Source: Agapetus fuscipes (Eukaryota > Arthropoda > Insecta > Trichoptera > Glossosomatidae). From it: 64,000 bases of DNA. This document shows, piece by piece, positions 35,901 to 50,900 of the stretch. Numbering within the stretch: the stretch's first letter is position 1; every line of letters begins with the position of its first letter. The stretch is from assembly GCA_951799405.1 (NCBI GenBank), contig OX637343.1, positions 5,890,001-5,954,000 on the forward strand, given 5' to 3'. The notes under the pieces are model-generated. The model did not search any database, was not told the origin of the DNA, and saw only the letters and a program-made list of their open reading frames with translations. Made by a program: the position numbers and the translations under genes.

Positions 35901-38900
35901 CAGCGACTCAGATGAAGATGAGTTGTTGCTGCTTTACACATTATCTAGCAAAATCTTGCCTGTGTGGAAACATTTTCATAAGCACAATTTCTTGTTTACA
36001 AGCACTGTTTTTTTTTAAACGCATTCAATCAATTTTTCTGTAAACGTTTTAAATTTTGGCATCAATAAATGTCTGGCGTCCCAGAAATTTTATAACAAAA
36101 TACAATGCGACGTCCGGACTCAGCTATCTTCATTGTCGCGTACTGGTAGCGCGTTTTCTCTTTTTGACAGGTGTACACATATTCAGTGTAACATTCGTCG
36201 GCGTTATGGCCGAGGGGGCCAAGTGGGCTGATCTTTCTAGCGTGTTTGGAATAGAACAATGATGGTTCGATCCCCGTCTGGGTTATTTGACCATAACCTT
36301 GACCCTGGTTCAACAGATGTTATTGGGTAATTAATAATTTATTAAAATAAACAATAATTAATTATTAATTGATGATATTAATACCCGTTTCTGGCCAGGT
36401 AGAATAGGTTGGTGAATTGCATTTCTCTTCACAAATAAATTAAAAAAAAAAAAAAAACACAACGCAGCGCTGTATACTAGAGCATTGAAATGCCTTGATG
36501 CGTGTTAAAAACATGTCCTGTTTGACAAAGCCTTTAGTATTGATTCTAATTTATGTAACAAAAAATTTAATTGCATCTGTTTTTTGTCAAAATGAAAAAG
36601 AAATTTACAAGACTCTGGAAAAATTACTGTTTTTTTGTTGTTGTTATAAGTACTTATTTATGAAAATTTCTCTCAACTTTAAGTATACTTTCCAATTTTA
36701 AAACATATCACAATTTTTACAAAATATACTTACATTCAATTGGTGCAACAACACATCAACAACAACACAACAAAAAAAACTTACTATCAGGTATACAATT
36801 TTTTTTTTCTATCTGAAAGAATAAAATAAAATTAAAATAATAATTATTATACTTTCTAACTAAATAAATACTATTCTTTCCAATTCAATACATTTTGAGA
36901 TTGAAAACACTTTTTATCTTTATATTCTTCAAAATTATTACTTTCTAATAACTTATTATACATTTATAAATAAGTACATATGAGTCGTATAAATGCAAAC
37001 GCCATCAACTCCTTATACAATGATTTTGAGAAAAATTAACTTGTGTTTTGAACGCAATTTTTTGTCAGTTGGAGATGACGGCGTTTTCACGAAATCATAC
37101 TTTTTCAATTACAATTACGAAGGATTAAGTGAGGTTTTCATCACATTGCACACAGCAAATGATTTGTTACACTACACAGAATCAAATTCAATAATTATCT
37201 CAAAAATCATAAAATTTGGAGATGACAGCGTTTGCAGGTATACGACTCATATATCTTTGACGTTCTTTCTATATGATTTTAATACAATTAACTTTCTTAA
37301 GTAATACTACTCACATTATACAAGAAAATTACTTTGCCAAGAAATATACTTACTAAATTTATACACTTTCTAAATTAATACACACATACAAATTAACATT
37401 TTTAACTAACACTCAGGAAATATTATTCTCAACTAATACCTAATGTCATAATGAATAAACTTCCAACTCACTGTCTTTCTTTCTGTATTTTCTTCCTATG
37501 CTTCTCTCTCTGTCTATAGAAAAAGAAGGTCCAACCCTTTCTATCTATAATTAATCATTTATATTTTACGCAATTCACTAATTCACAGTTTATGCTTCTC
37601 TATTTTGTTTATTTATTTTTTACTTAACGCATAAACATGAAAAAAACTAGTGTAAATTCTAAATAGATAGGTTTGATAGATAAGATAGACTTGATGATTG
37701 TGGATTAATGATAGGAGAGAGCAAAGTGAGTGTTCTACTGTATGCGGATGATGCTGTTCTTGTATCGGACTCAGCAGTAGAATTGCAAACGATGCTCTCT
37801 AGATTGAACGAAGCTCTGCTAGGTAATTATTTGAAATTGAATGCAAGTAAGACGAAAGTTTTGATTTTTGAAAGAAATGAAGAAAATACGAACTACGAAT
37901 TTAGAATAAACGGAATGAATGTTGATGTGGTAAATGAGTTTGTATACTTGGGAAGTAAGTTTGAGAAAGATGGAAGAATGACAGGTGAACTTGAAAGAAG
38001 AGTAATGAAGGGCAGGTGTGTACTGGGTGCCACAGCTTGTATCGCCAAAAATCAAAACATTTCTAAAAATGCTCGATTGGCGGTACGCAGTGGCATACTT
38101 TTACCCACCTTGATGTATGGAAGCGAGGCCTGGACGGTGAATGAAAGTGAAATTAGTAAAGTCCATACTGTTGAAATGGACTTTCTAAGAAGTATGATTG
38201 GGAAAAAACGGAGTGACAGGGTGAGGAATGATTTTGTAAGAAAAGAATGTGGTGCAAAAGAAAGTGTGAAAGTGAAGATTAAAAGAAGTTTGTTAAGATG
38301 GTTTGGGCATATGGAGAGAATGAATGAGGAAAGACTGACGAAGAAAGTATATGTTGGTAGAATAGATGGATGTCGTGGTAGAGGAAGACCGAGAAAGGTA
38401 TGGATGGACCAAATATCCGAAATTGCGAATGAATGGAATATCCAGAGTCATAATAAAAGCAGAGCTTGTATGAAGAAGGTTATGACTCTGGAGGAAATGA
38501 AAGAAGTATGCAAGGATAGAAAGAAATGGCGGTTGATCTGTGATGTTGGCGGCTAGGGTTTGTTAAAGTGAATTTGGTTTTATGATTTAGTTTTTTATGT
38601 CCATGTATATATTGTTATTTTTATTCTTTGATTTTAAAAAATGTAATTTGTCATGTATGTTCCTTGACTTATAGGTTGTTATGCGGCTGACCACCCATAA
38701 TATAAAAATTGGTTCACTTTGCCAATGTCACCCCTGTTTCAGGGAAGGACGGCAAGAGTTGCAAGGCTTATGTTCATTTGAGATTGGGTTTTTATATTGT
38801 AGGTCCACATGCGGCATGTGTTAGCGCGAAATTATACATATCTGCTTGTGGGAATGCATTTAGTATAAATCTTAAATGATATATATCTTTGCAGCTTAGA

Positions 38901-41900
38901 TTAGATTAGATTAGATTAGGTCTTTTATTTGGATACAAAACTGACGTTTATTTTATAGGTTTAAAATAAACTTATGGCTTTTTTCTCGTAACTGTAATTT
39001 TGGAAAAATAGGCTATCATATTCAAATAATTAAAAAAAATATATTTAGTAAAATTAAATATTACTTAGTTTTTTTTTGTTGATACTTACAGCTGAAAATA
39101 TTGTAGAAACATATTTTTTGTACATTAACAAATATAGGCCGCCGATTTCTGATAATGCTTTTTTTTAGCAAGTAGGTATCTCTATTTAATACGTAATTTT
39201 GCCTTCACATCAATCCTAAGATATTTAAATATTTAAAAAAATCAGTAATTTTCTGTCATTTTGTTTTACAAAATTGAAAATGGCTGCTTCGTTAGGTAAA
39301 ACTTTATGGTGTATTTTTTATTTTAAATTGGTAGAGAGTTAATAAGATATAATTCAATAATAAATATAATTAATGTACTTAATCGTCCTTGATATTTAAA
39401 AGTAACAATAAATATTTTGCAAGATTTGTATTGAGCAGAAGACTGTATTTTAAAAAAAAATACATAAGTAGCTAATGGAATAGTTTATTCTCTTTGAATT
39501 TAGCTCTGAATTGAATAAACTTAGTTCAGAAACGAACTGTTTTATCTCAGAAACAAAGCATGTTTAAATAAGAAACCAACCATTTATGCTCAGAAATTAA
39601 CCATTTTATCTCAGAAATAAACCACTTTTTTTTTTTTAACTTATTGATAAGGCGTTTTATATGTCAATTTATTTTCCTAACAAGACTGAGTGCGATTGTT
39701 TAATATCTATGGGTTATTGTGTTTTAGGTCAACATTTCATCAAGATAAAGAAAAAAAAAAAAAAAACTTTGGTTCAATAAAAATAATGCATGAATATTAA
39801 AAGTATATTATCAAATTGAATAATTTAGTGTTTTAAGTAATAACTAAACAATAATATGTAGCGTTCTTAGAACTGATTTGAATAGCATTTTTTTCTTAGT
39901 TCAATTTATATTCACCTTTATCACAATATTTATATTAAAAGTTGTTTTTTTTACTTATTTTTATTCTTGTTATCCTTGAATAATTATTCTTTATACTTCT
40001 ATCTAGCTTGGTTAATACTTTTCTATCTCTTCCTAGCACTTCTATCAAATTACTTCTAAAATAAAACAATCACAATATCATATTTTTCAGCGAGTCCTAT
40101 TTGCCACACATTTTTACAAGATGGCTCATTCATGCTGCAACAAACATGTTTTGTGTGATGAAACCGAATACATCACAACTTTCAATCAAAACAACTTATC
40201 ACAAAGTTCATTCTACCAATCACAATGCTCATCTTTTCATATTTTTAACAACTACACATAAAGTATTTACTTACTTACCATTATATTTTCATAATTTCCA
40301 TCACTTACTTATCACAAAATTTATTCTACTAATCACAATTATCATTTCTTTGTGTTTTAAATTAGGAACAACTACTAATAAAATATACACTTACAATTTC
40401 ATTACTATCAAGGCATCACAAAATTCATGTCTGCATATTTTTAATAACAAATTATTATACTCACATGCGACAAGTTTATCACAATTTTCATTGCTCGCAC
40501 TATCAAATTATCACAATTTTCATCACAAAAATGATTGCTACTTACTTCAAAAATCACATATCACATTTTTTTAAATCACACCACACAATATGAGCTGGTA
40601 TTATAAGCATTCCTAAGCATCAAGCTACACTTGAATAAAAATAAAAAAAAAATTTCATACTTAATTTTTTATTTCAAATGTAACTTGAATCGATTCTAAG
40701 GTTTTCATGTATTTACATCACCGGCCAATTGTATTTTTAAAAATTGAATACAATATTGTACACATGTTGATATTTTTAAATAATTCAATGTGTTCTTTTT
40801 TCTTTACTAGTTTTTTTACTGATACAGTAGTACGCACACAAAAATGCTTCCATACATAAACGAATCCGTCTGCGTTAATTTTTTTTTTTTTAACAAATGT
40901 GAATTGGAATTGATAATGACATCTATGTGCACAATTATTTCACAGTTTCAAAGAGATATGAAGGTTAAAGCTTTTTAGTTTATTCCATAGATGGTGCTTC
41001 TTCAGTTGATTTTTTTTTAAATGACAATCAAGAAACCTTGGTTTTGATTTTTTTTAAATGTGGTTCTTTTTGTTGTGAGCATTCTTTTTGTAACACCTAA
41101 AGAGCCCTTAGTATTCATGACTGTCACTAAAGAGCCCCAATCTAAGAAATTAATTAGCTCGTTAAATTTTGAACATAGATACCTACTCATTTGTGTTAAA
41201 ACTGAAGGAACCTGTTTACTTTATACATGGGTTGATATGACGCTGACCTTCCATGCTGTACAAAATTGGTTACCTTTTTCCATTGCTACCCCTTTTTTTA
41301 GGGTAAGGCAGAAAGAGTTACAAGTCTTATGCTCATTTGAGGCTATGTTTTTGTAGTATGTATAAGCGCAAACTTTAACATGCCTGCTTGTGGGCGTGAT
41401 TTTAAATGTTGATTATCCTTGCAACTAAGATTATTGATTAGATAAATGATACAGTGCACATTTTCTCTTTAAAAAAAAACAAAAACAGTTTTTCTTGAAT
41501 TTTTTCTATAGAAGTGAAAATTGTCACTGGGATGGTCGAAGGAATAAGGCGTCGGTACTCGAATTTGCGCAATTGACACTAGCGCCGGTTTGAACCCCCC
41601 CTGCGCCGTATTCTATCGACAATAATTTTGACCCTGGTACAACAGATGGGTAATAATTATTTAATAATTCATTAAAAATATTGTAACTCTGTCGCCATTC
41701 CGCTAGGGGTGAGCCTCTGCAGAGCTGATTGAATTATTAATTGATTATGTTACAACCTGTGTCTGGCCAGGCAAAATAGGCTGGTGAATCGCATTACTAA
41801 ATTAACTTGGTGCTAAATTAACTAAAAAAATGGCGCAGACGATTCGTTTCTAAGCAAAAAATAAACAAACAGAAAACACGCTTATTTGACTTATTAGCAT

Positions 41901-44900
41901 TGTTTTGTTTTGTTTTTCATTTTAGACAAACGCCAGCTAGTGCAAGCTCAAAGTAAGTTTATATATTTCACTTGAACGATGACAGCATTCCAATATTCCT
42001 GCAATTGTTTTTTGTTTATATAATTGTGTGAAAACCTAATCTCAAGATCTATGTTAATGTGCACTTCTCCACATCCCCACAACAACTGCACTCAAGCAAG
42101 CATTATTATCATAAGAATTATTCATAGACTGACTCCCTATTCGTAAACAATGCTATGAGAAATTAACAATACTTTGTGTGAATTCTAAAGACTTGTTCAC
42201 ACTATGCGCCGGTTTGCCTTTGCTACTGCTACTGCCCTTAAGATGGTCCTGGACCATTAAATGGCGCCACAGGAAAAAAAATCATCCATCATTACCATCA
42301 TCTCGGTTGGTAAAGCCAATGTGGCAAAGTTGACTGCTGGCCAGCTGTTTACATCTCGTTCCCCCAGTGCTTATCTGACTTATCTACCATTTTATTCAAA
42401 GATGACTTTTCAATAAAATTCTCTTAAAAATAATACTACATGTACACAATCTGAGCTAAGAAAAAAATGTAAAATCCGATAATGTGAGAGTTGTTTTAAT
42501 ATTTTTAAAACCAACTTTCAGTTTACATAAGACACATTGGTCCTGTACACATACAAACATTGCTCATGTGAAATTACCTTTCATGGGCATAAGACAAACA
42601 AGCACTCAAGGGACAATCTGAGTTGGTATTTAATTGCAGACAACCTACCAAGTAGGATTTACTTAATTGAACTTGCGTGGAGCCAACAGTTTGTCGCGTC
42701 TCCACTTCCCGCTTTTGTTGACTTTCTTTGTAGTAAACCGATACTCAAGCGATTTTCGTTGGCAACCCATTGGCTTGGCGGTGCATGCCAGCGGCTACGT
42801 CTACATAGTATTGGCTTTGCCAACCTGGCAGTGCCAACGGCCAGCCGCGGCGTAGTGTGGACGCGCCTTAAGCTTGTGATTGCTTATTTTATGTGCAAGA
42901 ACTAATCAGATTCAGATGAATACTGTTATTCACATACAATGCTTAGTATTTCAAACATATTATTATCATTGTACTAGAAGGAGTGACCAATTGACTGTGC
43001 ACATTTAAATTTGGGGGGACAAATGTGACGTCATTCAGCGGGTTGCCAGGGAAAAGAGCAACCAATAAAAAGATATTTGTTTCCAAGGGCTGTAGTCGCA
43101 TAAGAATGTGTCTTTTACCGCCAAAAAAAATTTTATTACAAATTTTGAGTCCATTGACAAAATATAAATTATTCAATACAGCTATTGAACCGTTATTACT
43201 TTTTTTTATGCAGTGTGATAATGGTTATTTTTAACACTATTTTGAGTGTTAAAATTACTGTGAACCTTTTTTTCAGACCTTCATTACGTTAGTGCCATGT
43301 CAAATAGTCAACAATATGTTAATAAGCGTAGTTGTTATCTCATTCCCCTACAATGACAACATGATGGTTTTTATTACAATTTGTAATCATATGTTGTAGA
43401 ATTCATGCATAGCGTTGTTAGCTCTCATGGTGTTGTTCACGAATACAGGTGTACACATGGGTGGCATGCTCACTAATGTTACTAAAGTAGGAGCAACTAT
43501 AGGGTAGCTTATTTGCATGATGAATGAAATAAACAGATATTTTGGAGAATACAAATACTTTTTGTTAATTTTACACAATAACCAGCCTTGAGAATGCTTT
43601 CTGCTCGTGAAAGCAAAACGTCCGTAATAGAAAAGCTACGAATACAACATAGTCTATGCCCAAAAAACTCAAAAACAATTTGTCGTCTGTGAAAGTGAAA
43701 GTGTAAAACCTTGTTTATTACAGAATTTACAATCAAAATAATGTCCTTTATACATGTTAACATATTTTTCAGTTATCAAAATACCAGATGTTATTTAATT
43801 TGGCTCACAAGCCTTGAAGGCTTGTGCTGCTTCTCCCAGAATCTCTGCGTCGGCCTTGACATTGTCTGCCGACCGTATCCTGGGACATCCGATAATCTGT
43901 AAAACACAACTGCAAAAATAATGAAAATATACCTACTATATCTTGAATTTTGTGTAATAGGAAAGCCATTATGTACACAATAGCTATTGAGACTGAAAAA
44001 AACATTTTTGCTGATATTAAATAACACTTGTATAATCTAATCTAAGTTGCAGATATATGTAACATTAAAGATTCACATTATATGCATTTTCACAAGCAGA
44101 CACGTATAAGTTCGCGCTTAAACATGCCGCATGTGAACCTATAATATAAAAACCCGAATCTCAAATCAACATACATCCTGAAACTCCTTGCGACCTTCCC
44201 TGAAATAGGGGTGACATTGGCAAAGTGAACCATTTTCTACAGCATGGGTGGTCAGCCAGAATTTTTTTGAATATAATATATTCAAACATCGAATGATTTG
44301 TATTGTTAATCCTTAAATACAAGAGTGCTTGTTTGACTTATCTATGTACCATTTGATTTAAAGATGATCTTTCAATGAAATTGTCTCAAGAATCATAATC
44401 AAGGCATGTTTAAGTGTGAACTTATACGTGGCGGCTTGTGGGAATGCATTTAATATGAATCTCAAATGATATATATCTTTGCAACTTAGATTAGATTAGA
44501 TCACATTCTATACAATCTGAGCTAAGAAAATAATGTAAAATACGTTAATGTGAGAGTTTTTTTTTAATATCTGTAAAAGAAATTTCCAGTTTTTGTCACA
44601 TTGGTCCAGTACACATGCGAACATTTCTCATGTGAAATTACCTCTCATGGACACAAGACAAAACAAGCACTAAGGGGACGTTTCTTAGGTTTAAAATTCA
44701 GGATTTCTTACTTTACATACCCCTTCAGGTTCTCACATACTTTATCGATTACTCTGGCAAACGCTTCACAGTCTCGTACTATCCGGAACAACTTCTCCGA
44801 GCAAGATCATTTGGATTGGACCCCTTATTGAGACCTTTCTCCCATAACATTTTCAATCCTTTTGGTTTCAATGTTTTTTAATTTTAAAAAATGACTTATA

Positions 44901-47900
44901 ATTATAAAATAAAGCAGTTATTTATAACAATATGCATGCCTAGTGGAATGTTTTTCTCTAGTATGTTGCGTGTAATGTGTAGGTAATGACTTGTTTTCAA
45001 TATGTTAACATGTGTAAAGACAACGATGATTGCATCTGTTCAACAATGTATCGCACTGTATCACAGCACACATTTCAAACATCGGATAATAATATTACCA
45101 TAACTGAAAAAATGTGTTTTTAAACTGCTGTTTTTTTTAAATGTTTTATTTTACAATTTTCACAGATAGACATACAATGTTCCTTTGTATAAAAAGCTTT
45201 GATTTGAATAAAGCAAAAAAAAGACGAATTGTTATTAAAGGGAAAGGATAAAATAAACAAAAAAGATAAGGCTTAAATTTTAAAAGAGGTACGAATTCAG
45301 GTCTTTAGATGAAACTCTTTTTTTTCTTTCGTTCGCGTTTATGTTTCTTCAAGAAAATATAATTGTTATCTTTATAAACGTTTTTAAAACAAATAGTCAG
45401 AGTTTTAGGTAGGAAAATGTTTTTTTTTTAAATGTGTTATTTTTGTTGTCACTTGGCTTGCAAATTGAAAAAAAAAATCTGCACCCTCGTTCTAATGCTT
45501 TCTTTTATTTTCCAAAAAAATTATACTAAAAAATTGTTCATTTTGTGTCTCAACATTCACATGTGGCGTTACACTCTGTACGGACCAAAAACGGCCAAAA
45601 AAAACATAACAAAGTCAAGCAAGAGTAAAAAGGATTTGATGAAAATGGCGTCTTTTGTGCTTTTTGGTCTGTAAGGGGTGAACGCGCTTACCATTCACTA
45701 TTTAATCAATTTCTAGAATCCACCCCACGATATGTATGTATGTGTTTTGTTTCTAAATGCAATATATCTATTCATTTCCTTTTTTTCGCTTACTCATTTT
45801 TGGATACTGGGCTTTCTCTTGTTTAAAAAAATTAACAATGTCATAATATAACATATATAACTCTATTATATCATTTATCTATGACACCTTCATGATCTTG
45901 TATGCAAAAAACGCAATCTCTTTCCTTCTTTATGAAATATAATCAATAATATGCAAAAATAAATTAAATTTGTTGTGATGTCAAATTGACAACATCAAAA
46001 TGACGGTTTAACAAAAAAAAAAAACGCCTGACCCACCGACACATTCAATTTTTTTTCTTTGTGGCTGAAAATTGATGTGTACTTATTTTTATTTTGTTTA
46101 TTGGTGTTTTTTGTTTTTATTTTTGGGATATGATCAATGTTGATGCACATTTTTGTGTAATTAAAATTAAATTTCATTGTATTTTTTTTTAAATTAAATG
46201 TATTTATGTTTTTTTTCTGTCATGGTAACATTGGATAAATGTCTTTTTTTAATGTCTCTTCAATGTTGTCCACCCCCCCCCCCCCTCTGCCCCCCTCCCA
46301 TTTTGGAATTTGAATATTTGTTGTTATTACTAACTTAAATGTTTGTTTGGTATAATGGTGATGGTCTTTTTTGGATTTAAAAAAAAAAAATCGATTCAAT
46401 CCGCTTATAAATCTGCCGTATCTATAACTACCGTTGCTTTATATATGTATATATTTTTGTCAATTTTTCAAATTTGCCATACAAAAACATGTCAATTTCT
46501 GGGCAAATATATATTTTTTGAAAAACATTGGTCAATTTGTCAAATTCATGAAATTTGTATTTTTTTTCTTTTTTTACAACATCAATTCACTTTTTGACAT
46601 GTTAAACTCATAACCATATTTCATTTTTTTCAAACGGTTTGCTCTCAAACTCACGGCAAATTTTTGACATTTTAACAATCTCATAAATACGTATAATTAT
46701 TTTTCTCATTTCGTCACCAAATCTAACCGTTTTATGACATGTTGTCACTATTTATTCTATTTGACAAAACTTTGGCTAAATTTCATGTAAATTTGACATT
46801 TTCACAAAATCATGGCTAAATTTGAACTCAACTTGACATTTGGACAAACCCTTTGGTCAATTTAAACCTAATTTGACATTTTGACAAACTCATGGTTAAA
46901 TCTAACCCTATTTGACATTTTGACAAACTCTCATGTCACGACTGCCAACTTATTGATTTTGTTTTTGCATATTTTGTCGCGACGCTTTGTCAGATCGCAC
47001 GGTGGTTCGGACCCAAGCCCAAAGTTGAGTAGGCAACTTTGTTTTAGGTCTCAAGGCTCCCTGGCCAAGCTGGAGGGCGACTCCGCGGACAACGACACCC
47101 AGCTCACCAAGATGGATGTGGTGCTCACCTTCCAACTGGAGGTCTCTCATTCATATCCTAGCATTCACTTGTTTCACATTCATATGTTTCACATTCATAT
47201 GTTTCACATTCATATGTTTCACATTCATATGTTTCACATTCATATGTTTCACATTCATGTGTGTTCACATTTATATATTTCACATTCATATGTTTCACGT
47301 TCAGGCGCGTTCATAGGGTATGGGCAAATACATTTCAGAATAAATATTTTCTCCCATCCTTTAAGTAACTCATTTGAAATTGACTGAATTGCTAACGATG
47401 GCTCCAATAGAACTTAAATTTTGAATTTTACATCTGAATATCAAGCCTAAATGTTTTTTTACCATATATTGCCTACCTATTAGGCGCATGTGCCTGTATG
47501 GGATGCACGCCCCTGTTCACATTCATGAGGAATTAGTCTTTCTGTGGATAAAAAAATAGGACTCTTAGCAAAGTTATGCGAGTTTTATAGATCACAACAA
47601 AAGTCCATCCAGCCTTAAAGCAGCTGGGTCTTGCTTGAGAATTGGTGTTTTGTAGCGACGACCAAGCTCATAAAAAGGGTTTGATCCCCACAGAGGGTGT
47701 CGAAAATGATTTTCCGTTTCGGTGTCTATTTCAAACCTGAAATATAATACTGGCATGGTTTACTCAGCCTTTGTAAAAAATGAGTACCAGCCTCCTCGGG
47801 AGCTGGGAAATCCCCATTTCAACGGAAGTGGTTGGCGTAGAGCCGACCCCCTCCCCTGTAAAAATAAATAGGTTCCACTCGCCACATGCAACACCTTTGG

Positions 47901-50900
47901 GGATAAAGCGGAAACAAGTTACAGTTAATGTGTAGCTTTATAGCTACTGATCAATATATTGCATTGAAATTGTGAAACTTCACTCAAAGCGCCAGAACTT
48001 TGGTTTTCAATTAGTAAAACAAATGTGTGTAGAGGGCCTTATGTTGCTCTAGGCTCGCCCAGTTGCGCCATTACAATCAATCTGTGAAAAGGGAGGATGC
48101 AATTTTCACTCTCTGGCCATACACAAATTATTATAATTTTTTTGAGGAAGTTTTTGTACTTGTAAATACACAAATAACTTATTAAAAACGTTCTTTATTA
48201 TAAAATGATTTATGCAAGAAGGCAAAATCAATCGAATTGCAGTAAAACTGGCCCCGAAAATATATTTTAAAATGTAAATACAAAACATTTTTCATACAAT
48301 TCCTTTTGCTTTTCACATAAATAATTTAGTAATAAAGAAACGTTTCTATTTACACCTGAAGATGGGAGGCACTGCTTCTCCCAAAACTGGTCTTGTACAA
48401 ACAAAATAAAACTCATGCAAATTAAAACCAAGTAATTTTTATTTTAATCTATTAAGGGCCAATCTTATAAACATCTATTTGTTAAATGTCAAATCTAATA
48501 AACCGAAGTTTGGTACAGATTTCGTTTTTCTGTATTATAACAATTCGTTCGTAAATTTTTGGTTTAATTTTACCGGCGGATCTAACCGACAGCCGAACAC
48601 CGGTTTCCAGGTAGATACCGGTCGGTTTGTTAAGGTTTGAGGTTAGGTCAGCTGTCAAAGCATTATTTTTTGCGGTGAGTTTTGCGTGTCATTAGACTTC
48701 TACGCTCTACCCTGTTGAAGATAATTTCTTCTTACAGTGATAGAGAATTCATTAAAATAGGGCTGTATCAGTCGTTTTCGTGTTTGTCATACGCAACTTT
48801 AGGTTATGTTTCTTCTCTGACAGCAAACGTATGACATATGTTCATGAATGCACGCAAAAAATCATCAAAAATACAAGTGCATTATTGAGAACTAACGGAC
48901 GGTTAAAAAAGCTTTATAGGACGACCATCGGTAAGATCAGTCCGTAAACGTCCATCCGTTAGTAAAATGAGGATTTACTTACGGATATTTAGTCCAACGA
49001 TAAGATTGGACCTAAGATGGTTTTTCTTAGGTTACTCATTTATTTAAAGTACAAACATAACTTTGTCAAAAAAATACAAGGAAAATTGTTCTATCCTTCC
49101 TTTTCACATATTGACTGTAAAGGCATCGCTTAATTGGATTAATCTGGGCTTGACTACTTGTATTTGTTTTATTTCTTCCGTTGTATATTCATAATCATGG
49201 AGGATTTAGTTCCAGTTGAAATGATGCACTGTCTTTGACACCATACATTGTTTATGGTGCTGTCTCGCTCACGACATATGAAATGTTTTTCTCATTTTCT
49301 ATGTAAGCAACGTGTCTCTACTCTGTCTTCAATGTATGTACATATCACCATAGAAACCATGAAATCACCATGGCATTGGAATTTGTTACTAGTGTTGTTG
49401 AAAGTATGAAAATATATGATTAATACCAAATTAAAAAATGTTCCAACCTCATTGTGTACTGGATGATTTTCACCAGTATCTATTACCGCGAGCATAGAAG
49501 TTACATACTTGAATAAGCAAGTAACCACATACTTGAAAATCACTAGTTCTAGAAATGGCTGTCACATTCGCGAGCAAAATATTTCGACAAATGAAAAATA
49601 TTTTTTTGAACATAATCTTCATTAATTGAAATATTATTCAACATTTTAAAACAATTTTTTTTTTTTTGTTGACACATTTAGAAAATAGCCAGTTTGGCAT
49701 TTATTTTGATTTTTTCGCAATTAGGTAACACACCTGTTGACAGTTGGAAGGTTACCGATAGACTGAATTTGGAGTTTTGTATGATAAGTGGGTTAGCGCA
49801 TTCCTAATTCTCACAGGATTGCTTTCTTAGCCCATCTAGTTCTTAGACATTGATGTTCATAATCATACATTTGAAAGCGGTCTGCGTGTGGAGTGTTGCT
49901 ATCTCTGTCTGTTGCATGAAGGTGGTGGTGATGGAAGTGAAAGGGCTGAAGAGTCTGGCGCCCAACCGCATAGTGTACTGCACCATGGAGGTGGAGGGGG
50001 GGGACAAGCTGCAGACGGACCAGGCCGAAGCTTCCAAGCCCATGTATGTGCAATCATTTTGTTTTATTTTTATACGCTTAGAACCCCTCTCATATTTATC
50101 GGGTTGCTGTTTCGTCCCCTGTACCCGGATGAATGAAGTACAAAATTTATATAGCACCTTTTATGACAATGTGTCATTGCAAAGGCGCTTCTCCTTATGA
50201 TTGGATGAAGAGGTGAGTCTTGAGACGTCTTTTGAACAGTCTCTCCAATTCCAGTTCCCTCAGTGAGGCGGGAATAGCATTCCAAGTTATTAGAGCGGCC
50301 GCCTTGAATGCCGTGTGCCCAAGTACCCTGTCTCCGTAGTACAAGTTTCTCAATGAATACTATAAGTATTGAGTATTCGAGAAAAATGTATATAAATTTC
50401 AAAAGCACCTCTGGTAAATGAGTAGGTATCGAAACTTTTTTGCGAGTCACTTTTTGTTGAAAATATAATTAAGATATTTTTCAAAACGTTGTGTATTTTT
50501 GTCTAGGAAAAATATTTTTTCACTGGTCGCACTTTTAACTTCTGTCAAATATTGCTGATATTCGGGAGGTAAGAATTACCATGGTGATGAGACTTCCAGC
50601 CCAGGAAGGCCAAAAATACAATGTATGGACAGTGTTCACGCAGATGCAGCCAAGGCAGACATACGTGGCTGGAGAGCAAAGACAATGGACAGAAAAGAGC
50701 GGAGGAGCATCCTGGATTCAGCCATGGCACACCCATGGCTGTGGAGCTCATGATGATGAAGATTATAAGTCATGACAATGTCGGCACATGATTGTGAGGT
50801 TATGTTTGCAGGTGGGACACACAGGGAGACTTCAGCACCACGCAGCCTCTCCCCGCGGTCAAGGTCAAGCTGTACACGGAGAACCCCGGCATGCTGGCCC

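Noticed and set aside
36993..37304. 103-codon open frame as a gene
   Set aside because: Lies within a MITE delimited by 55-bp inverted repeats.
40101..40574. 157-codon open frame as a gene
   Set aside because: Low-complexity, AT-rich CATCACAA-type tandem sequence; composition is H/T/F/I-rich with no domain pattern.
46881..47387. 168-codon open frame read through exon 10 and the 15-bp array as an extended exon
   Set aside because: Its reading frame differs from the Cadps frame established by exons 9 and 11, and the 15-bp array supplies the open frame by chance.
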